From Adiantum capillus-veneris (lineage: Eukaryota; Streptophyta; Polypodiopsida; Polypodiales; Pteridaceae), in the NCBI GenBank assembly GCA_014529385.2, contig CM043960.1, positions 120,283,043-120,347,042 of the forward strand: 64,000 nt of DNA, written 5' to 3'. The notes under the pieces are model-generated. The model was not told the DNA's origin. It did no database searches and saw only the letters and a list, made by a program, of their open reading frames with translations. Within the stretch, counting starts at the first letter, position 1. Every line of letters begins with the position of its first letter. The translations under genes and the position numbers were made by a program. This document shows positions 1 to 12,054 of the stretch, piece by piece.

Positions 1-94
1 AAAGGTCAAACATTGGGGGAACTGGATGCTTTGTGTGTGTCCCAAAAGTCTTTGGCAATCCCTACATAGGAGGGGGCGAGCCTTGCAAGGGGGA
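1..94 (+). mobile_element. 3' end of gypsy A internal region with polypurine tract
   Basis: This stretch matches 33066-33160 closely. There it follows a gypsy integrase C-terminus and precedes the same LTR. The purine run at 85-94 (gcaaggggga), directly before the TG of the LTR, is the likely polypurine tract that primes plus-strand DNA synthesis. The rest of the element lies before the window start. The exact PPT/LTR boundary is inferred from comparing two copies. Confidence 0.65.
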
Positions 95-106
95 TGAGAG
101 AGAGAG

Positions 107-144
<38 letters not shown>

Positions 145-1342
145 GCTCCCTTTACACAAAGGGAATGAGGGACACGTGTAAGCTCCCTAGCTTAGATGCC
201 CACAAGGTGTACCCAATTCCTATTGGATGGCCTTGGAGGTGGACCAATGAGAATTAGGCTAGAGTAAATCTAGTTTAATTAATTTAAAAACACTTAATAA
301 AAGAACCAGTAAGAATTAAGCTCTCTAGAAGACTATTGGACAGTCTCCCAAGGGACCAATGAGCATTCAACAGCCCAATGGCTTGCGTGATTCCTATTGG
401 CCAGGAGGCAAAGGGGTCCAATGAGAGTTTAGTTGAATTAAATAATTACCTAAAGCTCTCACAAAAGGGTAAAGGGGGACACATCTCAGAAGGCTATCAC
501 TTATGCTGCTTAATTACCATTGGTTTAGCTTGGGGAGGTCCAATAGGATGCTAGCAAGAGCAAATAGCAAGAGGGGTCGACCAAGAGAGAGAGAGGGGGC
601 TGATTTTTCAAAGCATTATCACCTAAACACTCATACTAGCTCATGTGTGAAGTAAAGAAGACTCTCTCTCTTTCTCAAGCTTTAATGGAAAGCTTATCAC
701 CTACTCCAAGCTTGTGAGAAGGGAGGCCTACACCAAAAACTCTTGGCTTTGTGATGCAAATCCAACCAAGAGCCAAGATTCAATGCATGCTCATCTCCTC
801 TACCATGCTAATTACTAAGCTAAGCTATGCTAATATGAGTGATTATGTGAGGAGATGTACATCTTTCTCGTAAAAATACTCCTTCTTCCTCTCAATATTC
901 TACTCTCATACCCCGCTAGCTCTCACCATCTTCGAAGGTGTGTGAGGTCTTGGGTCTGAGACCATGAGGTAATTGATGTTGTGTTTGATAAGTGTTTTCC
1001 GTTGTGCATGAAGTTTCCATCTTCATTTCACTAGCTAGTATTGAAGGAACACAAGAAATTGTATTGTAAAATGTCTCTCTTGATGGGAGAAACCATAATA
1101 CAAAGCCTTTTGGAGGGGGGACCGGCTCCATGCAAATCCGGTCCTCAAATGTTGTCAATTGCTTAATTTTCTCTCTCTTTTTGAAGTATTGTTCATGCTA
1201 TCTAACTAGGTGTTATGTTTTTTGTTGCTCTCTCCACCCAAGCACTCTTGTTAATCTCATTAGGAATCTATTCTAATGAAATGCTCACTATGCTCATGCT
1301 ATTTTCCGCTACACACAAGTTACTAGGCCATTAAATGTTACA
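95..1342 (+). repeat. Family A LTR, copy 1 (3' LTR)
   Basis: This 1,248-bp repeat starts TGAGAGAG and ends GTTACA, as retroviral-type LTRs do (TG...CA). It recurs at 33161-34379 and, lacking its first 450 bases or so, at 53497-54290. A purine-rich tract lies just upstream and no primer-binding site follows, so this is a 3' LTR. A (CA)n tract sits near its start (109-143) and varies in length between copies. The copy at 53497 is followed by an initiator-Met PBS, which fixes the right boundary at GTTACA. Open frames inside it are not genes. Confidence 0.85.
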
Positions 1343-1487
1343 AATAGAATCCCAAATGTTGAACCCACATGATCGTTTTTTTTTTTTTTGCTGTAGTGAA
1401 CCCCCCCCCCCCCCCCCCTTTAGATCCTCGAGTAGTCACTGCTAATCCGACTCGATGCCACTCTCATGGACGTGGCTCTACTGCTAT

Positions 1488-1559
<72 letters not shown>

Positions 1560-1800
1560 GTTGAGTCTAACAAAATATGCATTTTTGTAACCTCGAAATC
1601 TTTATCGACATGGCTCATCTACATAAAAAATTTTGCCTTCTTCTTGTATCTAACAACAATAGCCCATCGGCTCTTTGTCATGGCCCTTGTTTTTTTTTTT
1701 TTGGCACCAACAACAACTTAATGTTCTCCTCCTACTTTAAGCAACCACAACTTCACGTCTTGTATTGGGTTGCCCTAGGAGCTCGGCTCTAGTTTCGTGG
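1343..1800. repeat. Family C repeat, copy 1
   Basis: This anonymous repeat matches 4134-4597 along its whole length. It carries, in the same order, a T run, a C run (about 1399-1418), a (CT)n tract (about 1487-1557), a second T run and the end ...agtttcgtgg. Both copies stop at the same base. It begins directly after the family A LTR, so that LTR probably inserted at or near its edge. No coding capacity is evident and the class is unknown. Confidence 0.75.
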
Positions 1801-2830
1801 ACTGCATCTAATCAAGCATGGAGGGTCCATCAAACTAGCCATTTGATAAACTAGAAATTCAGACTAAGAAAGGAGGGCACAATGAAGGACCACCAAATCA
1901 ACCACCAAAGGTCCAACAGCTATGGATGATGATCACTAGAAAGGAAAAAGGGAAAGTTGTACTCATATAGCCAAATTTAGAGCCTAGCTCCAGCTTTTCC
2001 AATGGCCAGTGATTAAGTATCCACGCTTCTACTATGCTTCGTTGTCAACCCAAAACCCTCAATTTAAGAATATGGTAGCGAGGACTTTAATACCATCAAC
2101 TCGATTATCCAAGCAATAATAGCCAACTTTTAAGAAAGCTGCAGCCAAAGTTCGGTGGGATATTTGTTGTCTTCCAGTAGTAAAAGGGGGTCTAGGAGTA
2201 AAAAATATTACAAATGGACATATAAATAGCAGTCAAAGTCCTCATCTGTTCTCTTTAAGATACTAGCCAAGAATGGGCTCTCCACCTATTAAAGTAAAAT
2301 AGCTTCGCTCTGGCCAATTGGAAGCCTTGGCAAAAACTGAGCTGGATCACTATTTTTTTTGGGCCATTCCCCATCAAGGCTAAAGGGTCGCACTTGCCTG
2401 CATCTTTGTGGGGTGCGTGGAATAGGGCAAGGCTTAATCTATGAGCCTTCTGGTCTAGCAACAGGTTTAATGATGTCCGGCAATTCGACTCCATTTGGTG
2501 GCCTCTCTCCCATCTAACCCCTATTGCCAATAATCAGAGAAGGACGGCACTTCAATGTCACAACAAAGGAGTCACCACTTGGCAAGTTCTTTGGAAAGGG
2601 AAACTACACAGGTGGAAATCAGCTGAGGAACTTCTTCTCTTGTTTTCCCTTCAACCATGGGAACTCATGCTCATTTTATCCAGACTTGAGGTTTTCCCTA
2701 GTTCAGAGCTATGAAAGCTCAAACTTAAAGAATGTGTCCCACTCAGTGCCTTTGGATGGAAAGGTGGGTTCAAACTCCAACACCCACAATTGAATCTCCG
2801 AGACATCACTCTCTCATTGCATAGCACATT
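1801..2830 (+). pseudogene. LINE (L1-like) ORF2 C-terminal relic
   Basis: Reading the plus strand with frameshifts and stops gives the part of a plant non-LTR retrotransposon ORF2 that follows the RT domain. Around 2135-2200 the frame reads KAAAKVRWDICCLPVVKGGL, close to the WDxVCLPxxxGGLG signature between RT and the C-terminal zinc-binding region. Downstream frames (about 2290-2640) give W-rich pieces such as TTWQVLWKG, typical of that C-terminus. Endonuclease and RT core are absent and I see no poly-A tail, so this is an internal fragment. The class call rests on the one strong motif; the exact limits are uncertain. Confidence 0.6.
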
Positions 2831-3491
2831 GAAGAAGAAGAAGGGGATGCCAACACTATCTATTATGATGATGTATTGTAATGGATTTTGGAGGTAAGAC
2901 CTACGCTCTTTTGCAATAGATTCATCTTATGATCCATGTGCAATTACCCTAAGTGACCCATATTAACCTCCTCTATTAGTATCCATGAACATCGTGTAAG
3001 CTTCAACTTACGAGGGTGTTTGGTGGGGTAAATTGTTAGCTTACACTCAATACGTGACCAAGCCCCAAAAGCCAAGCATACTAAGCATGCACCTTACTAC
3101 ATGGATTTCCCTAACACATGATTCTCTATAGTCACATGCTATTTTGTATAACCACATGATGCTTGACCTTTTTCCCACATGTGATGAATATCACTTTCCA
3201 ACATTTAATGCCACCTTCCTTTCTTGAGTCTGTAGATGGCCACTATGCAAATGATGTGATCCTCCATCTCCATCTCAAAATCTAATACAATCATTATGTC
3301 AGCTCAATATGAATGGATCTTTTGTCTATCCACCATAAACTTTCAAAAGGCCCTTGGAGGCCTTATGTAAATCATGGGTGTATTAGATAAGAGAATTCAC
3401 CAAACGATCCCTACCCATGATGTTGGAGATCAAAGGTGTCATGCTCAATCGTTCTTTGGTTGATGTATGCCAAAAACAAGGTTGGGGGTGT
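2831..3491. other. Unassigned spacer
   Basis: There is no convincing coding frame or repeat match. It may be the untranslated tail of the LINE relic just upstream, but nothing confirms this. Confidence 0.4.

Positions 3492-3537
<46 letters not shown>
3492..3537. repeat. Poly-G run
   Basis: A nearly unbroken run of about 45 G follows gttgggggtgt. Such a run can form G-quadruplex DNA and is also prone to assembly error. Open frames across it (polyproline or polyglycine) are artefacts of the homopolymer. Confidence 0.9.
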
Positions 3538-3538
<1 letters not shown>

Positions 3539-4133
3539 GGGAGAAGGGGGGAGGAGGTTTGTTACTAAACAATGGAAAAGAGGGAAGAAGGACGGGTGAC
3601 ATATGTTCTTGAAAGATTCCTTTACATCTTTCAATTAAAGATTTTTATCTTAGAGAAGCATGGTAAGATGAGTATAATTGCTATATAACAAAATTATAGG
3701 AATAGGATTAGTATACAACAGAAATGTAGGATTCTTAGATAGCATGTCAAATTAACTACTTAAAGCCTCAACATTACGTAGCAAACAAAGTTCTTAGGTT
3801 GAGAAGCATAATTTAGCTATTTCTAACTAGGAAAATTGAATCTTTCTACTATCTTGCTCTAGTTTTTTCTTATATAATAATCGGATTAAATCTCCTTGTG
3901 ATCAATCAATGTCGAAGATAATGAAGGTTTGTTTGATCTCTTATCTCTACTCATCCGTTGGCTATAGCTAGTTTTGCTTCCAGGGGGAGGGGTCACCAAG
4001 TAGATTCTATATATCGATTGCATTTAAGATCACCAATAAAAGGGACCCTTTTCCTACTCATCTTTTTAAAAGAAAAATCAAGATCCATTTTTCAACACCC
4101 TTCTATCTATGAAAATGTGAGAAAATATAGAAT
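3538..4133. other. Unassigned spacer before family C copy 2
   Basis: No gene is visible. The last 130 bases (about 4000-4133) weakly resemble 31690-31800 (cccttttcctattca... and gaaaatgtgagaaaa), so a diffuse repeat may extend upstream of the family C copy. Confidence 0.35.
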
Positions 4134-4270
4134 AATAGAATCCCTAATGTTGGACCAACACGATCGTTTTTTTTTTTTTTTTGTAGTACCCCCCCCCCCC
4201 CCCCGGTCCTCAAGTAGTCATTGCTAATCCGGCTCGATGCCACTCTCATTGACATGGATCTATTGCTATT

Positions 4271-4350
<80 letters not shown>

Positions 4351-4597
4351 ATGTTGAGTCTAACAAAATATGCATTGTTGTAACCTCGAAATATTTATCG
4401 ACATGGCTCATCCTACATAAAAGGATTTTGCCTTCTTTTTGTATCCAACAACAATAGTCCATTGCCTCTTTGTCATGGCCCTTGTTTTTTTTTCTTTTTG
4501 GCACCAACAAAAACTTCATGTTCTCCTCCTACTTTAAGCAACCACAACTTCATGTCTTGTATTGGGTTGCCCTAGGAGCTCGATTCTAGTTTCGTGG
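4134..4597. repeat. Family C repeat, copy 2
   Basis: Second copy of the repeat at 1343-1800, with the same T run, C run (about 4190-4204), interrupted (CT)n tract (4271-4350) and end. It abuts copia coding sequence at 4598 exactly where the other copy abuts the LINE relic, so the right boundary is a real element edge. Confidence 0.75.
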
Positions 4598-6640
4598 AAG
4601 TAAGCTTGATCCAAAAGCATAAAGATGTGTGTTTGTTGGCTATTCCCTGAGCAGAAAGGGTACAAATGTTACAACCCTGTTGACAGGTAAAGTGAGGGTG
4701 AGCAATTAAGATATCACTTTTTATGAAATTGTAAGTTGGTATGCTGATGTAAAAGATGATTTGGGGGCTGATGTGTGGCTGCAAAAAATACAGGTGCACA
4801 GTCACAAGTTTTGAGTGGGCCACAAGGGTCCTCTGGTGCAAGTCATGGGGAGAATCCATGGAGTAGCAGGTTACGTGAAAGAGTGAGTTCTACAAACTCT
4901 TCAAATGTATCAGAAAAGGAAAGGAAAAAGTTGATGATGTCCCTAATTTGCCAAATTTGAGTGTTGGTTATGATGATGGTGATAGCATTGGTTCTGAGCA
5001 GAATTTGGATCAGGAGTTTGCCATACCCTCTGTGAAGACTCTGGGTGCCAGAAGAATGCAAGCAAGGAATAGGGCACTTGGAAGTGATCTTGGACTACGC
5101 AAGTCACAAAGAACAAGAAATCATGTGCAAAGATTGGCTGATGACATTTATGTGGCTCATCATTGTGTATTTATGGTGAAGATTACTGAGGAAGTAGAAC
5201 CCACATGTTTTGAGGATGCTGTCAAGGATAAAAAATGGCAACAAGCTATGGATCAATTGGTTGCACTTGATGCAAATGGGACACGGAAATTGGTACCACT
5301 ACCAAAGGATAAGAAGGAGCAATTGGATGTAAGTGGGTTTACAAAATAAATCATAATGTTGATGGCAGTGTGACAAGGTACAAGGCTAGACTTGTGGCCA
5401 AAGTTATGCATAGAATTATGGGATTGATTATGAGGAGACGTTTAGCTCCGTAGCTAAGATGGATACTATTCGTGTGTTTATTATAGTGGTTGCCACATTA
5501 AAACGTTTGTTGAAACAAATGGATGTAAAGAATGCATTTTTGAATGGAGACTTGGAGGAAATTGTGCATATGGAGCAACCACAAGGTTATGTAAATATGA
5601 GGCTATGTGACCTTGTATGTAGATTAAAGAAAGAGTTTTATGGCTAAAGCAAGCACCTAGAGATTGGTACGAGCATTCCTCAGTTCACTAGGCTTTGCAG
5701 ACCATTGATTATATGTGCAAAAAAATGAGGCAGGAATTGTGGTAATATGTATCTATGTGGATGATTTGATTGTTGGAGGTGATAATGTGCTAAAGTAGAG
5801 GGTACATGCTCTACTTATGTAGGATTTTGACATAAAATACCTAGGAGACTTGCGGTATTCTTGGTGGGCATTGAAATTATTCGCGCAGAAGAAGGTGTAT
5901 GGTTGTCACAAAGGCAATATGCTTTGCATATGTTGAAAAAGTATGGTATGGTTGATTGTAAGCCAATTGCAATGCCCTTAGATCAAAATTTGAAATTGGG
6001 AAATGATGCAAGTCAAGTGCTTGATAATGTTAGCATGTACAGGAAGATTGTAGGCAGCTTGATCTACTTGACTATCTCACATCCAAACTTGAGCTACACA
6101 ATTGGATTGGTGGGTGAGTTTATGCAGTCTCCCAGGAAACCACACTTGGATGCAATGAGATGAACTTTGCACATTGTGAGGGCTACTTTGGATTATGCAC
6201 TCTTTTATAGGGATGATGTGGAATTGCAGCTCTATGGCTACGCTGATGTAGATTGGGTTGGTAGTATATATGTTCGTAGGTCTACCAGCGGGTTTAAATG
6301 TTCTCACTTGGGAGTTCTGCTATCATATGGAGCATCAAAAACCAACCTACAGTTTCTGTTTCACGTACAGAGGCAGAGTACAAGGGTGTTGTAGTGACGG
6401 CATGTGAGGTAGCATGGTCGGGATTTCTACTTCACAACTTTGGAGTACATGTACAAAGGCTATTTGGCATGAAACCCAATGTTTCATGCCAAGAAAAATC
6501 AACATTGAGGTGCACTACCACTTCATTAGAGAGAGGTTCTTAGCCGACGACATCGACCTGCAGTACATGTGGCGACGGATGGGCAGGTTTCATATATCTT
6601 CACGAAGGCCCTTGGAGTGGTGAAGCTATGGTGATTTTGA
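4598..6640 (+). pseudogene. Copia relic 1: pol C-terminal half
   Basis: This is a decayed Ty1/copia polyprotein. It starts at the post-integrase motif KLDPKA followed by CVFVGYS (4600-4650). The RT domain begins near 5200 (WQQAMD), continues through GCKWVYK, KARLVAK and QMDVKNAFLNGDLEE (about 5518-5560), and keeps the catalytic YVDD at 5754-5765. RNase H follows (YADVDWVG near 6240, then SRTEAEYK) and the C-terminal HYHFIRERFLADDIDLQY near 6512-6566. At least six frameshifts or stops split it. Gag, protease and integrase core are missing on the left, where family C abuts. It belongs to the same family as 34380-35712, which ends at the KLDPKA point where this one starts. Confidence 0.9.
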
Positions 6641-6683
6641 GTGATGCTTGGAATACGAGAGATTGCATTGATCTTGAAAGGAA

Positions 6684-6990
6684 TGTTGAGATGTCAATCT
6701 CAACATGTAAGACCTGCATGACTACCATCGACAGTCTCACTGGTGCACCTTGGTGGATACGCATTGACACTGGGTTAGCAGCACCGCCTCTAGCCTGGCC
6801 TGAGAGTTTAGAGTTCTCGGATTTCAAAACCAAGAACCACATGAATCACCATTCGAGGAGCCGGAGGTAAACAAAACCACAAAAAAAGGCATTTTTTCCT
6901 TATTATCACTGTCACCAAACCCCGAAGGGCGCATAAAATATCAGGGACCTCTTTCTCCCATAGCGGGCCACCATTTTTTTTCTCTTTCTC
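6684..6990 (+). repeat. Possible 3' LTR start of copia relic 1
   Basis: About 45 bases after the RNase H end the sequence reads TGTTGAGATGTCAATCTCAA, a start often seen in plant copia LTRs, preceded by a weak purine run (ttgaaaggaa). No second copy is in the window, so the right end cannot be set and the call is tentative. Confidence 0.4.
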
Positions 6991-7187
6991 TTTCATTATT
7001 TTTCCACACACTCTCTCTCTTACCCCCCCTCTTGGCCTCACATATACCCCTCTCTCCCCTCTTGTTTCTTCCCACCAGCGCCCGTGTTCCCTTTCTCTCT
7101 CACTATCTTTTCCCCCCTCTCACCTACACACTCTCTCTCTCTCTTTCCCTCAATGGAGGAACCCGCCATGCAATAATAATATTCTCT

Positions 7188-7224
<37 letters not shown>

Positions 7225-7912
7225 TCTCCCTCTCCTCTCTCTCTTTCTCTCTCTTCTCTCTCTCACTCTCTCTCTCCCTCATTGTCTCTCTCACTGCTGT
7301 GAACAACCCGCAAGGGAATCATAATAATGCACTCTCTCTCTCTCTCCCTCACTACCCACCCTTTGACCTCATTAACTCCCCCCCCCCCCCCCCCCCCTCC
7401 TCACTCACTGTTGGCCAAAAGCAACCCGGAGCCCCCCCCCCCCAAGCTCTCTCTCTTCCTCTCGCGCGTTCTCTGGACCAGCCCTAGTGCGCGCAAAAAC
7501 TGGCCCTCTCTCTCTCTCTCTTATCCACGCCAACTCCCTCACCTTCTCCCTCCCTCGCCACCTCACCCCGCTCTCCCGCTCGCTCTGTGTCAGAGGCCCA
7601 AAGGTGTAGCAGTAAAACAGGATGAATCTCTCTCTCTTATTCTTATCTACACACACACCCTCTCACACCCCCTCCCTCGCTCTCTGGGTCGGCAACATCA
7701 AAACTCTCTCTCTTTCTCTCTCCCGTCGGCCTCTACAGGCGCCGCCCTCATAGCATTTCTCTCTCTCTCTTATTCTATACACACACCCCCACTACACACG
7801 CACACACACACCCTCTCCCCCTCCCATTTTTTCCCCAGCGCCCGCGTTCCCTCTCTCTCTCACTCTCGTGCTCTCACGTTGTTTCCCTGCACACGCACAG
7901 AGTAAGCACGTA

Positions 7913-7916
<4 letters not shown>
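6991..7916. repeat. CT-rich low-complexity block
   Basis: About 900 bases of degenerate (CT)n, (CTCTCTCC)n and poly-C (7381-7398 and around 7432-7443) with short unique islands. Long open frames here encode only Ser/Leu/Pro runs and are not genes. It could belong to a U3 region or be expanded microsatellite. Confidence 0.8.

Positions 7917-7917
<1 letters not shown>

Positions 7918-7986
<69 letters not shown>
7918..7986. repeat. (AT)n microsatellite
   Basis: More than 30 uninterrupted AT dinucleotides followed by atacatacat. It is fully self-complementary, so prone to cruciform formation and length change. Confidence 0.95.
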
Positions 7987-7989
<3 letters not shown>

Positions 7990-8459
7990 CATATTTAAAT
8001 AATACCCCTTCCACTTCTCTCTCGTTCCCACACATCGCACGTATACATACACATATGCACACCTACATATTCGACTCACACACAACACACAAACACAATC
8101 ACGCAGTCACCAATACACACAGTCACCAATACACACACACATGCATAAAAGCACTTACACAGATACACATATATGCACACACACGCATATATGCACCCAC
8201 AATAAAAAAGGCAAAGGAATAATCGACATCGACACCAAATAAAAGAAGACGGCCAACTCGCGCGTTGCCAACACCAAAACAAGAAGTGGCACCGAAAGCA
8301 CGCCCCGGCCAGCACCGAAAGGAGGTAACACATTGCATCTCGGCTTCTCGCAACAAAATACCAATTCTGGCAGCCCTTAACCTCACACGGACCACCCAAA
8401 CCATCGACAAAACCCTTGTAAATACCCCAAACCCCCACTCTTCCCCAGTAATCTAGCCA
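7987..8459. other. CA-rich and unassigned spacer
   Basis: Irregular ACACAT/ATACAC repeats (8030-8200) lead into about 250 bases of unique sequence. No coding frame has a recognisable motif. It may be the distal U3 of the gypsy F LTR. Confidence 0.4.
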
Positions 8460-9545
8460 TGGCTAGTGGATTGTAAAAAAAAACTCTTCCCCCACCCCAC
8501 TCTTCCCTCCCTCTATCTCTACCTTCTCTCTCTCTATCTCTCTTACTAGAGAGGCATCTAGATCTTTTCGTGCGACCAGTGGATATTTGCAAGGACCATT
8601 GGGTAAGGAACACCTCTCAAGCCTATATAGAGAGGCCTCCGCTAAGCACAAAGAGAGAGACACAAGTAAGGGAGGAATACACTAGCTCCATGCATTCTAT
8701 ATGGTAATCACCACTAAGCACATAATGCACCCCAAGCTAGAGAGATCATGGCATCATGTTGAGTTGAAAGCTTGGACATTTTAGTATTGGCAACATCACC
8801 ATTTGCCCCATTATCCACCATACCATGGTTGAGTTACTAGTCACGGCCACTCCATGCAGATAAGGTAGTCACTACTCTCCCACAAGGCAACATGAGCATG
8901 CTTGATTGATTGCATCAACACCATGATACCTTGGGCCGCTCTCGATGTGGGTGATTGACGTTGTCGATGGCTGCATCTTGATGTTTTTCCTCAGCTAACC
9001 TTCCCGCTAACTCCAACTTCGCCATGCACCATATGGTGCTCGCATTCCATCATGAATCCCTAGTGCCAAGAGCCAGGTTTGTAACCATCAAGACCACCAT
9101 TTGTAAGTATCATCATCGCCAATAAAAGGGTGCTATCTTGTCTTGATCTTTGGGGTCCATTCTCTGTTCTCCTTAGTTTTGCTTTCTCTCATTCGCGGGA
9201 TGCTTTGTGTCATGTATATCACTCTGCTTGTACTCCATCACGTGCGGCCTCTCCAATCAGTCAGTAAGCTCCTTTCCAACCTTGTCACATATCTCCCTCG
9301 TACACACACTCCTAACTATTGACTAGGCATTTTCTACATGTGGACGTTTTCTATATCACCATTTCATGTTGGTTACCTAGAGAGAATCTCACTTTTGCTA
9401 CCCTAGGTTGTGTATGCCGCACTTATGCTAGGTGATGCCCCTCTCTACCTATAGGATTACTCCTACCTTCAGATGCTACTTGGGGATGTTCAGGCTATGT
9501 GTGTTGTAGAGACCACCCCATATGGTATGTCATTTTAGGCTAGCA
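8460..9545 (+). repeat. 5' LTR of gypsy F (left end unresolved)
   Basis: The Asp-tRNA-like primer-binding site at 9553 requires an LTR ending just upstream; ...ggctagca at 9545 gives the expected CA end. A TATA-like box at 8624-8630 would sit at the U3/R boundary. The 3' LTR is not in the window, so the left end is a guess and could lie in the low-complexity DNA before 8460. No genes are expected or seen. Confidence 0.55.
8624..8630 (+). promoter_or_regulatory. TATA-like box in gypsy F LTR
   Basis: TATATAG within gcctatatagagaggcc, about 920 bases before the PBS. It is the only strong TATA motif in this LTR. Promoter role is inferred. Confidence 0.4.
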
Positions 9546-9552
9546 TTTTTCT

Positions 9553-9571
9553 TGGCGCCCCCACCGAGGAT
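9553..9571 (+). other. Primer-binding site of gypsy F (degenerate tRNA-Asp)
   Basis: The sequence tggcgcccccaccgaggat resembles the complement of the 3' end of plant tRNA-Asp (TGGCGCCGTTGCCGGGGAT), the PBS used by many plant gypsy elements. The first eight bases match and the rest has several changes. Its position just after a CA end supports the call. Confidence 0.6.
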
Positions 9572-10427
9572 CCTTTCATGAAACCCTCCAGTTTACAAGA
9601 CTAAAACCCCTAAACTTTTGTGGATGGATGAATGGCTAGTAGGGTTCCCTAACTGGACGACCGAAGAAGAAGAGCTCCAAGCACAATTGGACAAACTCCG
9701 CATCTCCATCGAAGCTCGAGTGCCAGGCGTAACGGTAATCAATTTGCAGTGGGAGAGTCAACCAACATGCCAAACTCAATGGATATACATAGGCCGGGTA
9801 CCAAGAAGAAGAAGGAGAATGTCGAAACCATGTCCACAACCTACAACCAACCCACAACAACAAGATGGAGGGAGCTCTGCACAATAGAGAATCATACACT
9901 ACTTCGAGAATCGGGTAACTCAAGTCACCGAAGTAATTATCACAGTCAGTTTCCAAGTCGCACCTGATGCTGCAGCATAGATAACGGAAGCACATGCTCA
10001 CACTCTCACGAGAGAGACTAGAGATCTACCGAGCTTGTTTTAGGAAAGAACACCACCCTCCCCACAAGCTTGGACAGTGACTAAGGACCTCTAAGCTTCA
10101 CATGAATCAGTACAACTTACCTCAAAGCAGATCACACATTCCAATACGAGTACACTCAATCAAGGTAATACTGGACTTAAAGGCTCACTACCAGCACGTC
10201 ATCGACACCATGCTAGGTGGGGAGTGCTTCTTTGAGGTTCTGCTGGCATCAGATCAGCCATTTGTCTTACCTTTGGTACAAGGCAATGTATCGTTTGAGA
10301 TTTTAATCCATGTTCTAGTATAAAAGGGTATACATGCCTCCTTGTAAAAGAAAAAAAAAGAAAGAAAAAAAACCTTTTGATTGCAAGCTAACCAATGTGT
10401 CTTTCTAGATCTCTCTCTCAATAATCA
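9572..10427 (+). other. Gypsy F 5' leader
   Basis: This lies between the PBS and gag. Short frames (for example one starting ATG at 9618) show no family motif. Leaders of plant gypsy elements are often several hundred bases and non-coding, so I treat it as leader. Confidence 0.5.
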
Positions 10428-11679
10428 TGTCAAGTGTAGCATTTCCAACATTTAAAGGAAAGAAGGGGGAGGATTTCGTAACAGATTTCCTAGATGACTT
10501 TGAAGTAGCATGTGTAGTAAGCAACAAAGATACAAATGAATCCTGGGTTAGAATCTTTAAGCATCTCATGAAGTAGAAGCTAGTTCATGGTACAACGCAC
10601 TTCCACCAGCAACTAAGGATGACTGGGAGCCCTTAAAAACTTCTTTTAAGAGGTGCTTTGGGGGAGGTACCACTTCAGAGAAGCTGTGGGACAAGTTGAG
10701 AGACTTAAAGCAGGAGGGTCTTTTAGAATATGCCACCTATGAGTCCAAATTTGTGGATTTGTGGGAACGGTGGGTTGAGTCACTAGCAATAGGGGAAGCT
10801 GCACTTGATTTCCTAAAAAAGTATCGGTTCATGCATGGCTTATGGCTGCTTCTCAAGGATAAAGTGAAGGGTAGATTCTCAGCTACATACGAGTTAGCCA
10901 TCGAGATTGCTCGCCTTAAGGACAAGAAGCTACGAATGAAATCCAAAGAACCCGAGTCAATAGAAGCAGGAACATTGCGTTGACTAACAACCACAACAAC
11001 CACCATTCCTCCACCACCACCGGCTCCTGGGGTAAGAGATGACCAACAAGATATGTTGGCCCATATTACTGACCAACTACAAAATTTGTCTGTCCACTTG
11101 ATACAGCAAGGAAGAAATCAAGAAAGAGATCAAGACCCGAGAAGAGCACGACGACAAAACAGTGAGTATCACTTCTACAACTGCGGAGAAGATGGTCATG
11201 GTATGTACTACTGTTCCAAACCACAACAAAACTATAATAGAGGAGGTAGGAGGAACCAACTGTCACCTCCTAGAGAAAGAACACCCCCACCCCGAGCACA
11301 AGCCCCACCAACACAAATTTTACGTCCACCCCAAGCACCACCACAAGCACCCATTCCACCTCTTCCACCGGCACCACCACCTGATCACCCTGTAAACATC
11401 ATAAGGCTAGAAGAGAAAGGAAAGGCCATAGTAGTGGATCCACCCAGAGCAAAGGAGAGGGATAAGGGTAAGGAGAAGGTAACCTTTGTAGAACCATTTG
11501 AAGCCATGACTGTAAAGAAAGCTATGAGGGAGAAAGCTACACAATCTGATGATGAGAGAAGCATGAAAGCAGAGACTAGCAAGAGGCCATCAAGGCCACG
11601 ACGGAAATTAGGCATCACCGAATTCCAGTTAGGGGAAAGCTCTAAGCCCTATGATCTAACATTGGATGTGGCAGAGTAA
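10428..11679 (+). pseudogene. Gypsy F gag
   Basis: Gag forms the particle and binds element RNA. An ATG at 10428 opens MSSVAFPTFKGKKGEDF, the usual start of a plant gypsy capsid domain. The capsid continues to about 10980 with stops near 10574. A second open frame, 11053-11679, carries the nucleocapsid. Its zinc knuckle near 11172-11215 reads FYNCGEDGHGMYYC, so the first Cys of CX2CX4HX4C has become Phe. A Pro-rich linker (11280-11390) and a charged Lys/Glu region follow. Stops, frameshifts and the broken knuckle make it a pseudogene. Confidence 0.85.
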
Positions 11680-11745
11680 GGACGAAAGATTACATGGCCA
11701 CAGCTGCTACATCTTGCACCAAAGGTAAGGCAACAATGATCCAAA

Positions 11746-12054
11746 ATGGTAAGTACAAGGCGCTCCAAAGCAAAGGTTGGAAACACCTACATTGATGTAG
11801 GTGCACAAATTTGTGTGATGAGTGAAGCTATGATGCTTCGGCTGGGGCTCGAGGTTGACAGGCCTTCTCCATGCAAGGCAAAGATGGCAAACAACGCAAA
11901 AGTAAAGTGTGTAGGTGTGGTAAGTGCTGTGAAGATAAAAGCTTTCAACACTGAGGTAGAAGTGGATGTTTTTGTAATGCCTACTAAGGGGGAGGACTAT
12001 CCATTAATCTTGGGAAGACCATGGTTGATGGCCATGAAGGCAAAAGAGGACTGA
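11746..12054 (+). pseudogene. Gypsy F aspartic protease
   Basis: This retropepsin-like segment would cleave the polyprotein. It reads NTYIDVGAQICVMSE where an active enzyme has D-T/S-G; the Asp is kept but the next residue is Val. The second hallmark, the hydrophobic-hydrophobic-Gly motif with LILGRPWL, lies near 12002-12030. It sits between gag and RT as expected. A stop at 12052 separates it from the RT frame. Confidence 0.8.

Noticed and set aside
3383..3634. Polyproline or polyglycine proteins over the G run
   Set aside because: Product of a homopolymer; same block is open on both strands.
6991..7916. Long open frames of Ser/Leu/Pro repeats
   Set aside because: They are translations of (CT)n and poly-C DNA in several frames with no domain or start context.
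7792..8438. Cys/Tyr/Val-rich minus-strand frames near the (AT)n tract
   Set aside because: Caused by AC/AT repeats; no motif and no matching copy.
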